Source of the DNA: Nitrobacter sp051535215 | Lineage (GTDB): Bacteria > Pseudomonadota > Alphaproteobacteria > Rhizobiales > Xanthobacteraceae | Assembly: GCF_051535215.1 (NCBI RefSeq) | Contig: NZ_JBPPLY010000005.1 | Coordinates: 1 to 64,000 of the forward strand | Length of the DNA: 64,000 nucleotides | Direction: 5' to 3' | Shown here: positions 43,670 to 53,188 of the stretch, piece after piece | Numbering within the stretch: position 1 is the first letter of the stretch | How the letters are laid out: the number at the start of each line of letters is the position of its first letter | Made by a program: the position numbers and the translations under genes | Notes under the pieces: model-generated | What the model saw: the letters and a program-made list of their open reading frames with translations, nothing else | What the model was told of the DNA's origin: nothing | Database searches by the model: none

Positions 43670-44817
43670 CTAGAAACCTTACCCTCGATCAGCTTGCGCG
43701 ACACGATCAGACGCATGATCTCGTTGGTGCCCTCGAGAATCTGATGCACGCGCAAATCGCGCACGATCTTCTCGATTCCGTATTCGCTGAGATAGCCGTA
43801 GCCGCCGTGCAATTGCAGCGCCTGATTGGCAACCTCGAATCCGACATCCGTCGCAAAGCGTTTTGCCATCGCGCACAGCATCGCAGCGTCAGAATCCTGC
43901 CGGTCCAGCGCGGAGGCCGCACGCCACAGAAACGTCCGCGCCACTTCCAATTCAGTGGCCATGTCGGCGACCTTGAATCGCAATGCCTGGAATTCGTCGA
44001 GCCGCTTGCCGAACGCCGTACGCTCTTTCATGTAAGCAAGCGCCTTGTCGAACGCCGATTGCGCGCCGCCGAGTGAACAGGCGGCGATGTTCAGCCGCCC
44101 CCCGTCGAGTCCGGCCATCGCGATCTTGAAGCCGATGCCCTCATCACCAAGTCGATTGGCGACCGGCACCCGCGCGTTCTCGAAGATCACCGCACGGGTC
44201 GGCTGCGCGTTCCATCCCATCTTGCGTTCGTTGACGCCGAACGAAAGGCCTGGCGTGTCGCGTTCGACCACCAGCGTCGAAATGCCCCCCGGCCCGTCGT
44301 CGCCGGTACGAACCATAGTGACATAGATGTCACTTTCGCCGGCGCCGGAAATGAACTGCTTCTGCCCGTTGAGCACGTAGTGATCGCCGTTACGCAAAGC
44401 GCGTGTCCGTAACGCCGCCGCGTCCGAACCAGCAACGGGCTCGGTGAGGCAGTAGCTCGCTATCAGGTCCATGACGCAAAGTTTCGGCAGCCATTTGCGC
44501 CGCTGCTCATCCGAGCCATAGGCATCGATCATCCACGCGGCCATGTTATGGATCGAAATGAACGACGATACCGTTGGGCATCCGTACGCCAGCGCCTCGA
44601 AGATCAGCGCGGCATCGAAACGGCTCAGCGCCGAGCCGCCGACATCGTCCCTGATATAGATGCCGCCGATGCCGAGCGCCGCTGCTTCGCGCATCACATC
44701 GATCGGAAAGTGCTTCTCCTCGTCCCACTTCAGGGCGAATGGCGCTATCTTGTCGGCCGCGAAAGCGAGCGCCACGTCGCGAACGGCGACCTGATCCTCG
44801 GTGAGCGCGAACTGCAT
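43666..44817 (-). CDS. Isobutyryl-CoA dehydrogenase-type acyl-CoA dehydrogenase
   Basis: The 383-residue FAD enzyme has the ACAD signatures CLTEPVAGSDAAALRTRA and QLHGGYGYLSEYGIEKIVRD, and the C-terminal QILEGTNEIMRLIVSRKLIE with the family's catalytic-type Glu. Operon neighbours (HIBYL-CoA hydrolase, mmsB, mmsA) point to isobutyryl-CoA from valine as substrate, giving methacrylyl-CoA. The gene begins 14 bases after mmsA. Confidence 0.9.
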   Translation of the reverse strand: MQFALTEDQVAVRDVALAFAADKIAPFALKWDEEKHFPIDVMREAAALGIGGIYIRDDVGGSALSRFDAALIFEALAYGCPTVSSFISIHNMAAWMIDAYGSDEQRRKWLPKLCVMDLIASYCLTEPVAGSDAAALRTRALRNGDHYVLNGQKQFISGAGESDIYVTMVRTGDDGPGGISTLVVERDTPGLSFGVNERKMGWNAQPTRAVIFENARVPVANRLGDEGIGFKIAMAGLDGGRLNIAACSLGGAQSAFDKALAYMKERTAFGKRLDEFQALRFKVADMATELEVARTFLWRAASALDRQDSDAAMLCAMAKRFATDVGFEVANQALQLHGGYGYLSEYGIEKIVRDLRVHQILEGTNEIMRLIVSRKLIEGKVSR

Positions 44818-44830
44818 GCTTGGCTGCCGA

Positions 44831-46324
44831 TCACTTGCTGTGGAACGCGAACTGCGCTCCTTCCTTGACGCCGGAGGGCCAGCGCGAGGTCACGGTCTTG
44901 GTCTTGGTATAAAAGCGCACCGAGTCGGAGCCGTACTGATTGAGATCGCCGAATCCTGAACGTTTCCAGCCGCCAAAACTGTAATAGGCGACCGGAACCG
45001 GGATCGGCACGTTGATGCCGACCATGCCGATCTGGACGCGGGAGGCGAACTCGCGCGCTGCATCGCCATCGCGTGTGAAGATCGCGACGCCATTGCCATA
45101 TTCATGCTCCGAGGGCAACGCCACCGCCTCGTCGAAATTCTTCGCCCGCACCACCGACAGCACCGGGCCAAAAATTTCTTCCTTGTAGATCCGCATGTCC
45201 CTGGTGACATTGTCGAACAGGCAGCCGCCCATGTAGAAGCCGTTCTCGTAGCCTTGCAGCTTGAAGCCGCGGCCGTCGACTGCGAGCGTCGCGCCTTCCT
45301 TGATGCCGATCTCGACGTAGTCCTTGACGCGCTCGAGCGCCGCCCGGGTGACGAGCGGCCCGAAGTCGGCAGACGCATCTGTGGAGGGACCGATCTTCAG
45401 GTTCTCCACGCGCGGAATAAGCTTTTCCATCAAGCGGTCCGCGGTAGCCTTGCCGACGGGTACCGCGACCGATACCGCCATGCAACGCTCGCCGGCCGCA
45501 CCGTAGCCCGCGCCAACCAGCGCATCCACCGACTGATCCATGTCGGCGTCCGGCATGATGATCATGTGGTTCTTGGCGCCCCCGAAACACTGGCTGCGTT
45601 TGCCGGCCGCTGCCGCACGTGAGTAGATATAATGGGCGATCGACGATGAGCCGACAAAGCCGACCGCCGAGATATCCGGGTCGTCAAGGATGGCATCGAC
45701 CGCCTCCTTGTCGCCGTTGACGACATTGAGAATGCCCGGCGGCAGGCCGGCTTCCAGCATCAGTTCGGCCAGCCGCATCGGCACGCCGGGGTCGCGCTCC
45801 GAAGGCTTCAGGATGAAAGCGTTGCCGCAGGCGATCGCCGGCGCGAACTTCCACATCGGGATCATCGCCGGGAAATTGAACGGGGTGATGCCGGCGACGA
45901 CGCCGAGGGGTTGACGCATCGAATAGCTGTCGATGCCGGGACCGGCGCCCTCGGTGTAGCCACCTTTCATCAGTTCGGGAATGCCGATGGCGTATTCGAC
46001 GACCTCGACGCCACGGAAAATGTCGCCCTTGGCATCGGGAATGGTCTTGCCGTGTTCGCGCGCGAGCAGTTCGGCCATCGCATCGTTGTCACGCGCCACC
46101 AGTTCGAGAAACTTCATCAGCACGCGGACACGGCGTTGCGGATTGGTCGCGGCCCAGGCCGGCTGCGCCGCCTTGGCATTTTCCACCGCCTCGCGCACTT
46201 CCGCTTTCGACGCCAGCGCGACGGTGGCCTGCACGTCGCCGGTCATCGGCTGGTAAACGTCGGCGAACCGCTTGGACTTGCCGCTGACAGTCTTGCCGCC
46301 GATAAAGTGTCCGATGGTGCGCAT
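44831..46324 (-). CDS. mmsA: Methylmalonate-semialdehyde dehydrogenase (CoA-acylating)
   Basis: The 497-residue aldehyde dehydrogenase converts methylmalonate semialdehyde to propionyl-CoA, the last step of valine breakdown. Family marks are TPFNFPAMIPMWKFAPAIAC, GFVGSSSIAHYIYSRAAAAG and the catalytic Cys in GYGAAGERCMAVSVAVPVG. Length is standard. It is the second gene of the operon after the thiolase. Confidence 0.95.
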   Translation of the reverse strand: MRTIGHFIGGKTVSGKSKRFADVYQPMTGDVQATVALASKAEVREAVENAKAAQPAWAATNPQRRVRVLMKFLELVARDNDAMAELLAREHGKTIPDAKGDIFRGVEVVEYAIGIPELMKGGYTEGAGPGIDSYSMRQPLGVVAGITPFNFPAMIPMWKFAPAIACGNAFILKPSERDPGVPMRLAELMLEAGLPPGILNVVNGDKEAVDAILDDPDISAVGFVGSSSIAHYIYSRAAAAGKRSQCFGGAKNHMIIMPDADMDQSVDALVGAGYGAAGERCMAVSVAVPVGKATADRLMEKLIPRVENLKIGPSTDASADFGPLVTRAALERVKDYVEIGIKEGATLAVDGRGFKLQGYENGFYMGGCLFDNVTRDMRIYKEEIFGPVLSVVRAKNFDEAVALPSEHEYGNGVAIFTRDGDAAREFASRVQIGMVGINVPIPVPVAYYSFGGWKRSGFGDLNQYGSDSVRFYTKTKTVTSRWPSGVKEGAQFAFHSK

Positions 46325-46483
46325 GTTTCCTCCCGGCGGGTCTGCAAGGTCGTCCGTGCATCCTGACCTGTATTTTCAGGTCTTGAAAGAGCTTCCACGC
46401 GCAACCCAAAAAGGCGCACGCTGGAACTGACGGCCTCTCCTTCTGCTACGCCTCCGACGAAAAGCTCTTTACCACTTAGCCAG

Positions 46484-47653
46484 TTACCTGGCCGGCTCAA
46501 GAATCGAGACATAGTTGGCGACTGCCGTGCCGCCCATGTTGAAGATGCCGGCGAGTTTCGCGTCGCTTATCTGCATGCCCCCCGGCGCTTCGCCGGCGAG
46601 CTGCATCGCGCTCATCACGTGCATGGAGACGCCGGTAGCACCGATTGGATGGCCTTTAGCTTTGAGGCCGCCGGACGGATTGACCGGCAGCTTGCCGTTC
46701 TTGCCTGTCCAGCCCTCCTTGATGGCGCGTGCGCCCTGCCCCCTCGGCGTCAGGCCCATGGCTTCGTATTCGATTAGTTCGGCGATGGTGAAGCAATCAT
46801 GGGTCTCGACGAAGGAGAGATCGGACAGCGTCACGCCAGCCGTTGCGAGCGCCCGCTGCCAGGCCACCGCGCAGCCCTCGAAATCAAGGATGTTGCGTTT
46901 CGACATCGGCAGGAAATCCTGCGCGTGAGCAGTCGCGCGGATGGTCACCGCCTTGCGCGCGGTTTTCGCCGCCTCCGCATCCATCAGTACCAGCGCGGCG
47001 GCGCCGTCCGACACCGGCGAACAGTCGGTGCGCTTCAGCGGCCCGGCGACGAACGGATTCTTCTCGCTCTCGGAACGGCAGAAGTCGTAGCCGAAATCCT
47101 TGCGTATCTGCGCGTATGGATTGGCGACGCCATTCCTGTGATTCTTCGCCGCGATCATCGCCAGCGCATCGGACTGGTCGCCGTATTTCTGGAAATAGGC
47201 TTGCGCGATCTTGCCGAACACGCCGGCGAAGCCGCCAGGAGTATCGCCATCCTCAGGCAGGTAGGAGGCGCGCAGCAGATTGCGTCCGATCTCGGGACCG
47301 GGCGCGCGCGTCATCTGCTCGACGCCGACAACCAGCACGATCCTCGCCGCGCCCGACGCGATGGCGCGGATACCTTGATGCACAGCCGCCGATCCGGTGG
47401 CGCAGGCGTTCTCCACCCGTGTCGCCGGCTTGAAGCGAAGTTCCGGATCGGACTGCAAGACAAGCGACGCGGTAAAATCCTGCGGCGAGAAGCCGGCATT
47501 GAAATGCCCGAGCACGATCTCGTCGACATCGCGCGCGGCAATGCCCGCATCGGTCAGAGCTTCGATCGCTACCCTCACCACGAGGCTTTCAACGGTTTCG
47601 CAGTCGAGTTTGCCAAACGGCGTATGCGCCCATCCGACAATGCTGGCGGTCAT
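46484..47653 (-). CDS. Thiolase family acetyl-CoA acetyltransferase
   Basis: The 389-residue protein has the thiolase nucleophile region (VENACATGSAAVHQGIRAIA), the His of VETHDCFTIAELIEYEAMGL and the C-terminal GGLKAKGHPIGATGVSMHVM. It belongs to the SCP-x/lipid-transfer-type thiolases, often acting on branched or sterol chains. The ATG at 47653, with GGGAG upstream, starts MTASIVGWAHTPF; the longer frame adds non-homologous residues. It is the first gene of the seven-gene catabolic operon. Confidence 0.88.
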   Translation of the reverse strand: MTASIVGWAHTPFGKLDCETVESLVVRVAIEALTDAGIAARDVDEIVLGHFNAGFSPQDFTASLVLQSDPELRFKPATRVENACATGSAAVHQGIRAIASGAARIVLVVGVEQMTRAPGPEIGRNLLRASYLPEDGDTPGGFAGVFGKIAQAYFQKYGDQSDALAMIAAKNHRNGVANPYAQIRKDFGYDFCRSESEKNPFVAGPLKRTDCSPVSDGAAALVLMDAEAAKTARKAVTIRATAHAQDFLPMSKRNILDFEGCAVAWQRALATAGVTLSDLSFVETHDCFTIAELIEYEAMGLTPRGQGARAIKEGWTGKNGKLPVNPSGGLKAKGHPIGATGVSMHVMSAMQLAGEAPGGMQISDAKLAGIFNMGGTAVANYVSILEPAR

Positions 47654-47867
47654 GGTCGTGCTCCCATGCGGCCTGTTACCTGCGGCCCGATTACACGCCC
47701 ACATATAGTCTCTCGGCAACACCGAGGTCAGGGGGATCGCGGAATTTCCATCCCACCACAAGCGGATCACACCGGCGAAAAACGGCGCGGCGTTCTCGGA
47801 AAAACCACGCCCATTAGCCCGCCGCGATCGGCGCTTTACGAGGATACCTAACCGGACTGGGTCAAGA

Positions 47868-48470
47868 TCAACGCGACGGCTTGGAACGTTTTTTTGCGGT
47901 GCCGGTCTTTACAGCCGCCGATCCGGCCTTCGCTTTTCTTGTAACGGAACCGACCGCCTTGTGGCCATTGAGCTTGCGGCCGCGTGCGGGCCCGGCCCGC
48001 TTTTCGGCCCTCGCCCTGACACGCTTCTTTTCCTCCCGCGCTGCGGCCCGCAATTTCTTGCGTTTTTTCTCGCACGCCTCGCACTTGCACCCGATCGGCT
48101 TCAGGTACTCCTTGAAGTAGTCGGTGCCGTAGTCGTAGTTGATCTCCTCGCCGGGCGCGATGTCCTTGATGGCGCGGATATCGACACGCCGCTTTTTCTT
48201 GCGAACGTCGGATTCCGCATTCGGTTTGCAGGAATGGTTGATGTAGCGCGCGATGTTCTTGCGCACCGAACCGTCGATGGTCCAGCGGCTGGTGATCTGG
48301 AACAGGTATTTGTTCTCGACCGCGTCGTCCTTTTTCTTGTTGCAATCGAGCAGCGGACCGAAATACCGGATGATCTTCGTGCCCTTCTTGATGGGCTTGG
48401 TGGCGAAGAGGCCGAGCCCGGTGCGGGAGCGGCCGATTCGATAAGGCTTGTTCGGAGAAATCTCGGGCAT
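47868..48470 (-). CDS. SET-domain protein with Lys-rich tail
   Basis: The 200-residue protein is a compact SET methyltransferase-like domain: N-terminal GLGLFATKPIKKGTKIIRYF, the knot motifs YINHSCKPNAE (NHSC) and APGEEINYDYG, and a post-SET-like CKCEAC zinc motif. About 65 residues of Lys/Arg/Ala-rich tail follow (KKRKKLRAAAREEKKRVRAR), resembling bacterial histone-like tails that could bind DNA or be self-methylated. SET proteins are mainly eukaryotic lysine methyltransferases, but free-living bacteria also carry them. The substrate is unknown. Confidence 0.85.
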   Translation of the reverse strand: MPEISPNKPYRIGRSRTGLGLFATKPIKKGTKIIRYFGPLLDCNKKKDDAVENKYLFQITSRWTIDGSVRKNIARYINHSCKPNAESDVRKKKRRVDIRAIKDIAPGEEINYDYGTDYFKEYLKPIGCKCEACEKKRKKLRAAAREEKKRVRARAEKRAGPARGRKLNGHKAVGSVTRKAKAGSAAVKTGTAKKRSKPSR

Positions 48471-48720
48471 GGTCGGCTGAACTAATGCTCTGGCTTAACT
48501 GGAGGAATCACAAGCATCTTGTTTGCCATGATTCCGCAGGCATTGTCAGGGGTTTCGCCTTTCCTGATCGGACCTTCCCACGGTTTTACAAGAGGATGCG
48601 TGGATTGACAGGTGCGTCCAGCGCTGTTTCCGGCTCGATATCTATCGCGCCGCAACACGACTATGCCGCAACGATAAAGCCGTTGAAGAGCTAGCGCTGC
48701 GGTGAGAAGCCGCACTCTCG

Positions 48721-49791
48721 TTGTCGGTGCTGTCCCGATTGCGCAAGCCATCACACTATGGCGGGTTTATCTTCGCTTTGGTTTCTGCGATAAAGAATTC
48801 GCGTCAGACGCGCGGAGTGGCCATTGAACTTTCGGAAAAGGACGAAGCATTGCTGAGGGCGGAATTCTCACGGATAAATCAAGCGAAAGCAGTTTTCGAC
48901 GACATCTATATCCAGGACGATCCGAGGTCGTATTTCTCGGTCCTCGGCGATCTCGACTATATGATCACGGATGTAGCCGAGCCCGTCATTCGTCAGATTC
49001 TATCCGCCAGAGCTTCTGCGACCAATGCCGAGCCCGTCGTCCTCGACGTCGGCTGTTCATACGGCATCAATGCCGCCGTGCATCGATTCCCGCTGACATT
49101 CGGAGGTTTGCGTCACCGCTACGCCCGGCGCGAAATAAAGGCGATCAGTTCCGAAGAGTTGATGCGGCTCGATCACAATTTCTATGCGGGCTGGCCCGAT
49201 CACGGGCTCGCCCGCTTCATCGGCCTCGACGTTTCGGCGCCGGCCGTCCGCTACGCGACGCGCGTCGGGCTGCTCGATCAGGGCGTCGTCGCCGACCTTG
49301 AAAATGAAGCGCTTTCAGCGGAAAGCGCGCGTATTATCCGCCCCGTCGATGTCATCATGTCGACGGGCTGCATCGGTTACGTAACGGACAAAACATTCAG
49401 CAGGCTTCTCGACGCGACGGAGAAGAAGCCGTGGATCATTTCCTTCGTGCTGCGAATGTTTCCTTACGACGCGCTTGCGAAAACGTTCGCGCAGCGCGGC
49501 CTGGTCACGGAACGACTGAGCGGGGTGACCTTTATCCAGCGCCGTTTCCGCGACGCCGAAGAGTTTGAGAACAGCCTGGCAACACTTGCGGCCGCGCAAA
49601 TCGACCCTACCGGCCTCGAGTCCGAGGGATTGCTTCATGCCGATCTGATCCTTTCGCGGCCGGCGGCTGATGTTCAGGCCGCGCCGCTCGAAGAAATCGT
49701 AACGGTTGCCAGCGGACGAGGCCGTCCGATCGCGCCGCGCTATGTTCACGTCGAAAGCAACGATGGTCCGAGGGTGACGCTGGAGCCGTGA
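48721..49791 (+). CDS. SAM-dependent methyltransferase-like protein
   Basis: The frame encodes 356 residues from a TTG at 48721; a later start near residue 37 (GTG, about 48820-48830) is possible and no start has a strong ribosome site. The glycine-rich SAM motif VVLDVGCSYGINAAVHRF and a second strand (ARFIGLDVSAPAVRYATRVG) indicate a class I methyltransferase fold. The long N-terminal helical part and the C-terminal region are not familiar. It is a single gene with no informative neighbours. Confidence 0.65.
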   Translation: MSVLSRLRKPSHYGGFIFALVSAIKNSRQTRGVAIELSEKDEALLRAEFSRINQAKAVFDDIYIQDDPRSYFSVLGDLDYMITDVAEPVIRQILSARASATNAEPVVLDVGCSYGINAAVHRFPLTFGGLRHRYARREIKAISSEELMRLDHNFYAGWPDHGLARFIGLDVSAPAVRYATRVGLLDQGVVADLENEALSAESARIIRPVDVIMSTGCIGYVTDKTFSRLLDATEKKPWIISFVLRMFPYDALAKTFAQRGLVTERLSGVTFIQRRFRDAEEFENSLATLAAAQIDPTGLESEGLLHADLILSRPAADVQAAPLEEIVTVASGRGRPIAPRYVHVESNDGPRVTLEP

Positions 49792-49899
49792 ATCGTCTTT
49801 TCTCCGGCCCGATATTTCCGGAATATGCCGTGGGAAGCGATCCGAATTTCACCAGCGCGCATCAGCCAGCTTGATTATTTCCGTTTGGAGATTCCTGAA

Positions 49900-50370
49900 A
49901 TGACAAGCCTGCGCCCTTCCCTCACCGCCAGCCTCTGCCTCGCGGCCGCGATGGCCTTTGCCTCTTCGCCGGCGCGCGCCGACCGCTGCGACGATCTCGC
50001 CGCTCAACTCAAGAGCCAGATCGACGGTCTGCGTATCGGCAAGACCGCCGCCAACGCCATCTTCCTGTCGCATCCCGCAACCCAACAACTGATCCTCGGT
50101 TGTCAGAACCGAAAATTCACCAACGAACTGATCGCTGGCGCGGACAGCCGCAAGCCGAAGCCGGAGTTTTACGATCTGGTGGCGCAGGCCTCCGCCATCA
50201 TCTTCACGATCCCGAAGGCCGACACACTGAAAGGCGTCACCCGCTGCATCAAGCGCATGGGCCTGTTGCACGGCGACGACGTCCGCACGCGCTATCGGCG
50301 ACTGAACATGCATTGCACCCGCACCAGGACAAGCGCCGCCATCGCCGTGTCCCGCGGCAATGACGAGTGA
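49900..50370 (+). CDS. Secreted Cys-containing protein
   Basis: From the ATG at 49900, with TTTGGAG nine bases upstream, the frame encodes 156 residues. The signal peptide (MTSLRPSLTASLCLAAAMAF) is cleaved near SPARA. The mature part has four Cys (DRCDDLAAQL, LGCQNRK, TRCIKRMG, NMHCTRTRT), probably forming two disulphides in the periplasm. No named family is recognised. Confidence 0.65.
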   Translation: MTSLRPSLTASLCLAAAMAFASSPARADRCDDLAAQLKSQIDGLRIGKTAANAIFLSHPATQQLILGCQNRKFTNELIAGADSRKPKPEFYDLVAQASAIIFTIPKADTLKGVTRCIKRMGLLHGDDVRTRYRRLNMHCTRTRTSAAIAVSRGNDE

Positions 50371-50463
50371 CGGCAGCCCGGCGCGGAAACCGCCACCGGC
50401 TCGAATCTCGCCGCCGGCGAGCTTGTCGCAAGTTCGCCGTGAAGACGCGGTAATGCGGAACGC

Positions 50464-51156
50464 ATGGATGACGAGCGCGACCTGATCCGCCGGTTGATGG
50501 TCCAGAACACGATCTGGATGGCTGCCTTGGGCGCGCTGCTGTTCATACCGGCAGGCAGCCTGCGCTGGCGGGCGGCCTGGGTGTTTCTGGCGACGCTCGG
50601 CGGCGTCGGCGTCCTTGGTGGATTGTGGTTCGTGAAGATCAATCCCGGATTGCTGATCGAGCGCCTGCGGCCGATGATACAGGAGGACCAGCCGAAAGCG
50701 GACAAGCTTTTCATCATGGTGTTCGGACCTGTTGCCGTGATCTGGCTCATCGTCATGGGCCTCGATGAGCGTAATCAGTGGTCAGATATGAGCTTCCGGT
50801 TCCAGGTCCTTGGCTTCGCGCTGTTCGTGCTGTCGATCGCCATGTCGTTCTGGGTGATGCGGGAGAACACATTCGCAGCGCCAGTGGTGAAGATACAGGC
50901 AGAGCGCGGACATCGGGTGGTCCGCACGGGTCCCTACGCGCTGGTCAGGCACCCGATGTACAGCGGCGCGATTTTCTTTTTCTTCGGAGTCTCCCTGCTT
51001 CTGGGATCATGGTGGGGTGCCGCAATCACTCCGATCTTCATCGGGCTATTCGCGATACGGGCTGTGATCGAGGAAGAAGCTCTGATCGCGGGCCTGCCCG
51101 ACTATCGGAACTACGTCGCGGAGGTTCGCTACCGGCTATTGCCCGGAGTCTGGTAG
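50464..51156 (+). CDS. Isoprenylcysteine carboxyl methyltransferase (ICMT) family membrane protein
   Basis: The 230-residue protein has about five membrane helices and the ICMT/PEMT motif RTGPYALVRHPMYSGAIFFF, with the EEEALIAGLPDYRNYVAEVR end that completes the SAM pocket. Bacterial members methylate unknown small or lipid substrates. It precedes the GFA gene by 30 bases on the same strand. Confidence 0.85.
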   Translation: MDDERDLIRRLMVQNTIWMAALGALLFIPAGSLRWRAAWVFLATLGGVGVLGGLWFVKINPGLLIERLRPMIQEDQPKADKLFIMVFGPVAVIWLIVMGLDERNQWSDMSFRFQVLGFALFVLSIAMSFWVMRENTFAAPVVKIQAERGHRVVRTGPYALVRHPMYSGAIFFFFGVSLLLGSWWGAAITPIFIGLFAIRAVIEEEALIAGLPDYRNYVAEVRYRLLPGVW

Positions 51157-51186
51157 TCTGATCGCTCCTTCTGGACGGAGAGCCAA

Positions 51187-51546
51187 ATGCCCGATGTGAA
51201 AACATATACCGGCGGCTGTCATTGCGGTCAGGTGCGCTTCGAATGCACGACGGATCTCGCGATGGTCAGCGCGTGCAACTGCTCGATCTGCACCAAGAAA
51301 GGCCTTCACTTCACGTTCCTGCCACCGCAAAGCTTTCAGCTCCGGGCTGGCGAAGACAATCTCAAGGAATATCTGTTCAACAAGCGCGCCATCCGGCACC
51401 AACTCTGCGTCGACTGCGGTGTCGATGTGTTCGCGCGCGGCAAGAAGCCCGACGGGAGCGAGGTCGTGGCGCTCAATGTGAGCTGCATCGACGGCATCGA
51501 GTTGTCCCAGCTTACCCTGACGCCGGTCGACGGGCGCAGCTTCTAA
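51187..51546 (+). CDS. GFA (CENP-V type) zinc protein
   Basis: The 119-residue protein carries the seven-Cys GFA pattern: GGCHCGQVRFEC, SACNCSICTKKG and HQLCVDCGVDVFA. The domain binds structural and catalytic zinc; some members add glutathione to formaldehyde, most are uncharacterised. Its stop overlaps the end of the convergent GST gene by four bases. Confidence 0.92.
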   Translation: MPDVKTYTGGCHCGQVRFECTTDLAMVSACNCSICTKKGLHFTFLPPQSFQLRAGEDNLKEYLFNKRAIRHQLCVDCGVDVFARGKKPDGSEVVALNVSCIDGIELSQLTLTPVDGRSF

Positions 51547-52250
51547 AGATCGAGTGCCTTGTAACGGCGGAAGATGCCGTCTTCATTAAAGGCAATCCGG
51601 CGGTCGCTCGCGAGATAGGCATTGATATGCGGCCTGTGCGAAACGCGATCGTGCAAATCAATGAGCGCCGGGATATCGCTTTCGAAGCGGCTCATCCGCT
51701 TCGGGAAGGCATAGCGCAAACCCGCGACGATCTGGAACAATGAAAGATCGACGTAGGTGAGCCTGCGGCCGATGATAAAGCTGCCGCCGCGATCCGCGAG
51801 TAGCCGCTCGAAGTATCCGAGATATTTCGGCGCCCGCTCCTTCCAGAATTCATCGGTTCGGCGTTTAGCGGGCGCGCGCTGGTGCTCATAATACAACGTT
51901 GGTCCCAGCGGATGGTGGGTGTCGTGAATCTCCACCACGAAGTCCATGACGGTGAGCTGCAACTGATGAGCCCAAAGCCGGCCGGCATCGGCTTTCGGCG
52001 CAAGGCCAAGACGTGAGCCGAGATAGAGCAGGATGTTGGCGGTCTGGCCGATCACCAGCTTGCCGGCTTTCAGAAACGGCGGCGCAAAGGGCGGCGTGCC
52101 GCTTTCCATATCCATCATGCGCGTCATCGCAGACATGCCGCGATCCGTTCGCGCGACATCGGTGTAATCGACGCGGGCCTCCTCCAGCGCGAGCCGGACA
52201 TATTCGCCGCGCCCCTGGATGCCGGGCCAGTAATAGAGCTCGTAAGTCAT
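51543..52250 (-). CDS. Glutathione S-transferase family protein
   Basis: The 235-residue protein has an N-terminal thioredoxin-like GST domain (YELYYWPGIQGRGEYVRLAL, a sigma/alpha-type start with catalytic-type Tyr) and an all-helical C-terminal domain (GGSFIIGRRLTYVDLSLFQI with the conserved Asp). The substrate is unknown. A neighbouring GFA gene also uses glutathione chemistry, but they are convergent, not an operon. Confidence 0.88.
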   Translation of the reverse strand: MTYELYYWPGIQGRGEYVRLALEEARVDYTDVARTDRGMSAMTRMMDMESGTPPFAPPFLKAGKLVIGQTANILLYLGSRLGLAPKADAGRLWAHQLQLTVMDFVVEIHDTHHPLGPTLYYEHQRAPAKRRTDEFWKERAPKYLGYFERLLADRGGSFIIGRRLTYVDLSLFQIVAGLRYAFPKRMSRFESDIPALIDLHDRVSHRPHINAYLASDRRIAFNEDGIFRRYKALDL

Positions 52251-52365
52251 GACACCCTTCCCGTGGCACAGCTCACTCGGGCGAGCGCGATTCTCACTGC
52301 GCCATCACGAGTGGACCGAGCCGTCAGGCCAGGGCCGGAGGCCGATCACGCCGGGGACGTCCGCG

Positions 52366-53049
52366 TCAATTGACAGCGAAACAATAAAACAGCCCGTCAC
52401 CGCCGGTGCTTTTGAGATCGTTCTGGCTGCAGCCGCCGTCTGGTCCGCGCGAAGGATGCGACGAATTCCATGACTTCGCTACGGGATCATCGCTCAAGCC
52501 CTGACGGTCGGAATGTCCAAGCATCGCCGATCCCTGCATGCTGCTCGTCCAGTTCTTGCAAGTCCGGTCGTCAGTGCCCGCGAACGCGGTGCCATCAGGT
52601 TGCGACCCCGTCAGCATGTCGTGGCGGTTGGGCTTGTCACCGCGGCCGTTGATGATCTCGCCCTTCTCGCTCAATGCCGTCTGCTTGGTGAGGTTGTTGG
52701 CGCCATGAAGCTCGGCAATATCCTTCGCGATCACGACGCCCTTGGCGTTCTGCCACGGCCCGCTGCCAATGCGATCGCGCGCGTTGACGGCCGGTTTGCC
52801 GTCGGCCGCCTGGGTCGACAGATAGGCGTGCCATGTCTTCGCGCCCGCGCCCGCAGCCTGCGCAAGCGTCTGACAATAATTGTCCGCGCCGGCCAGTCCG
52901 CCGAGATTGCCGCCGTTGCCGATACCGACGCTGGTCACGAAGAAGCTCATGTTGGCCGTCTGCGCGCCGGCCGGCTGAGCAGCCACCGTCAGCATTGCGG
53001 TGACGAGGCCAAGACAAATTCGCGGAAGAATCCTGTCTGTTGCAATCAT
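52366..53049 (-). CDS. Secreted lectin-like protein
   Basis: The 227-residue protein has a signal peptide (ILPRICLGLVTAMLTVAAQP, cleavage after GAQ or AGA) and a mature domain with GNLGGLAGADNYCQTLAQAA, WHAYLSTQAADG, RTCKNWTSS and HPSRGPDGGCSQNDLKSTGG. The spacing of Cys and Trp resembles C-type-lectin/endostatin-like secreted domains annotated as lectins in related genomes. Sugar binding is not shown. Confidence 0.6.
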   Translation of the reverse strand: MIATDRILPRICLGLVTAMLTVAAQPAGAQTANMSFFVTSVGIGNGGNLGGLAGADNYCQTLAQAAGAGAKTWHAYLSTQAADGKPAVNARDRIGSGPWQNAKGVVIAKDIAELHGANNLTKQTALSEKGEIINGRGDKPNRHDMLTGSQPDGTAFAGTDDRTCKNWTSSMQGSAMLGHSDRQGLSDDPVAKSWNSSHPSRGPDGGCSQNDLKSTGGDGLFYCFAVN

Positions 53050-53131
53050 TGCCTTCTCCGATCGATTTATGGCGTCTGCGCGCTGCGGATTAATCTCGCG
53101 ATAACGCGCAATCCGGCCCTTCGTTCAACGC

Positions 53132-53164
53132 AAAAAAGGCGCCACGAGGTTGTCGTGGCGCCTT
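53132..53164 (-). terminator. Terminator of the Tim44-like gene
   Basis: AAGGCGCCACGA (53136-53147) and TCGTGGCGCCTT (53153-53164) form a perfect 12-bp stem with a 5-base loop; on the minus strand it runs into a T tract (53137-53132). It lies 25 bases after the stop at 53189. Confidence 0.85.
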
Positions 53165-53188
53165 CTGTTGAAAAGTCACGGCCGCGGA

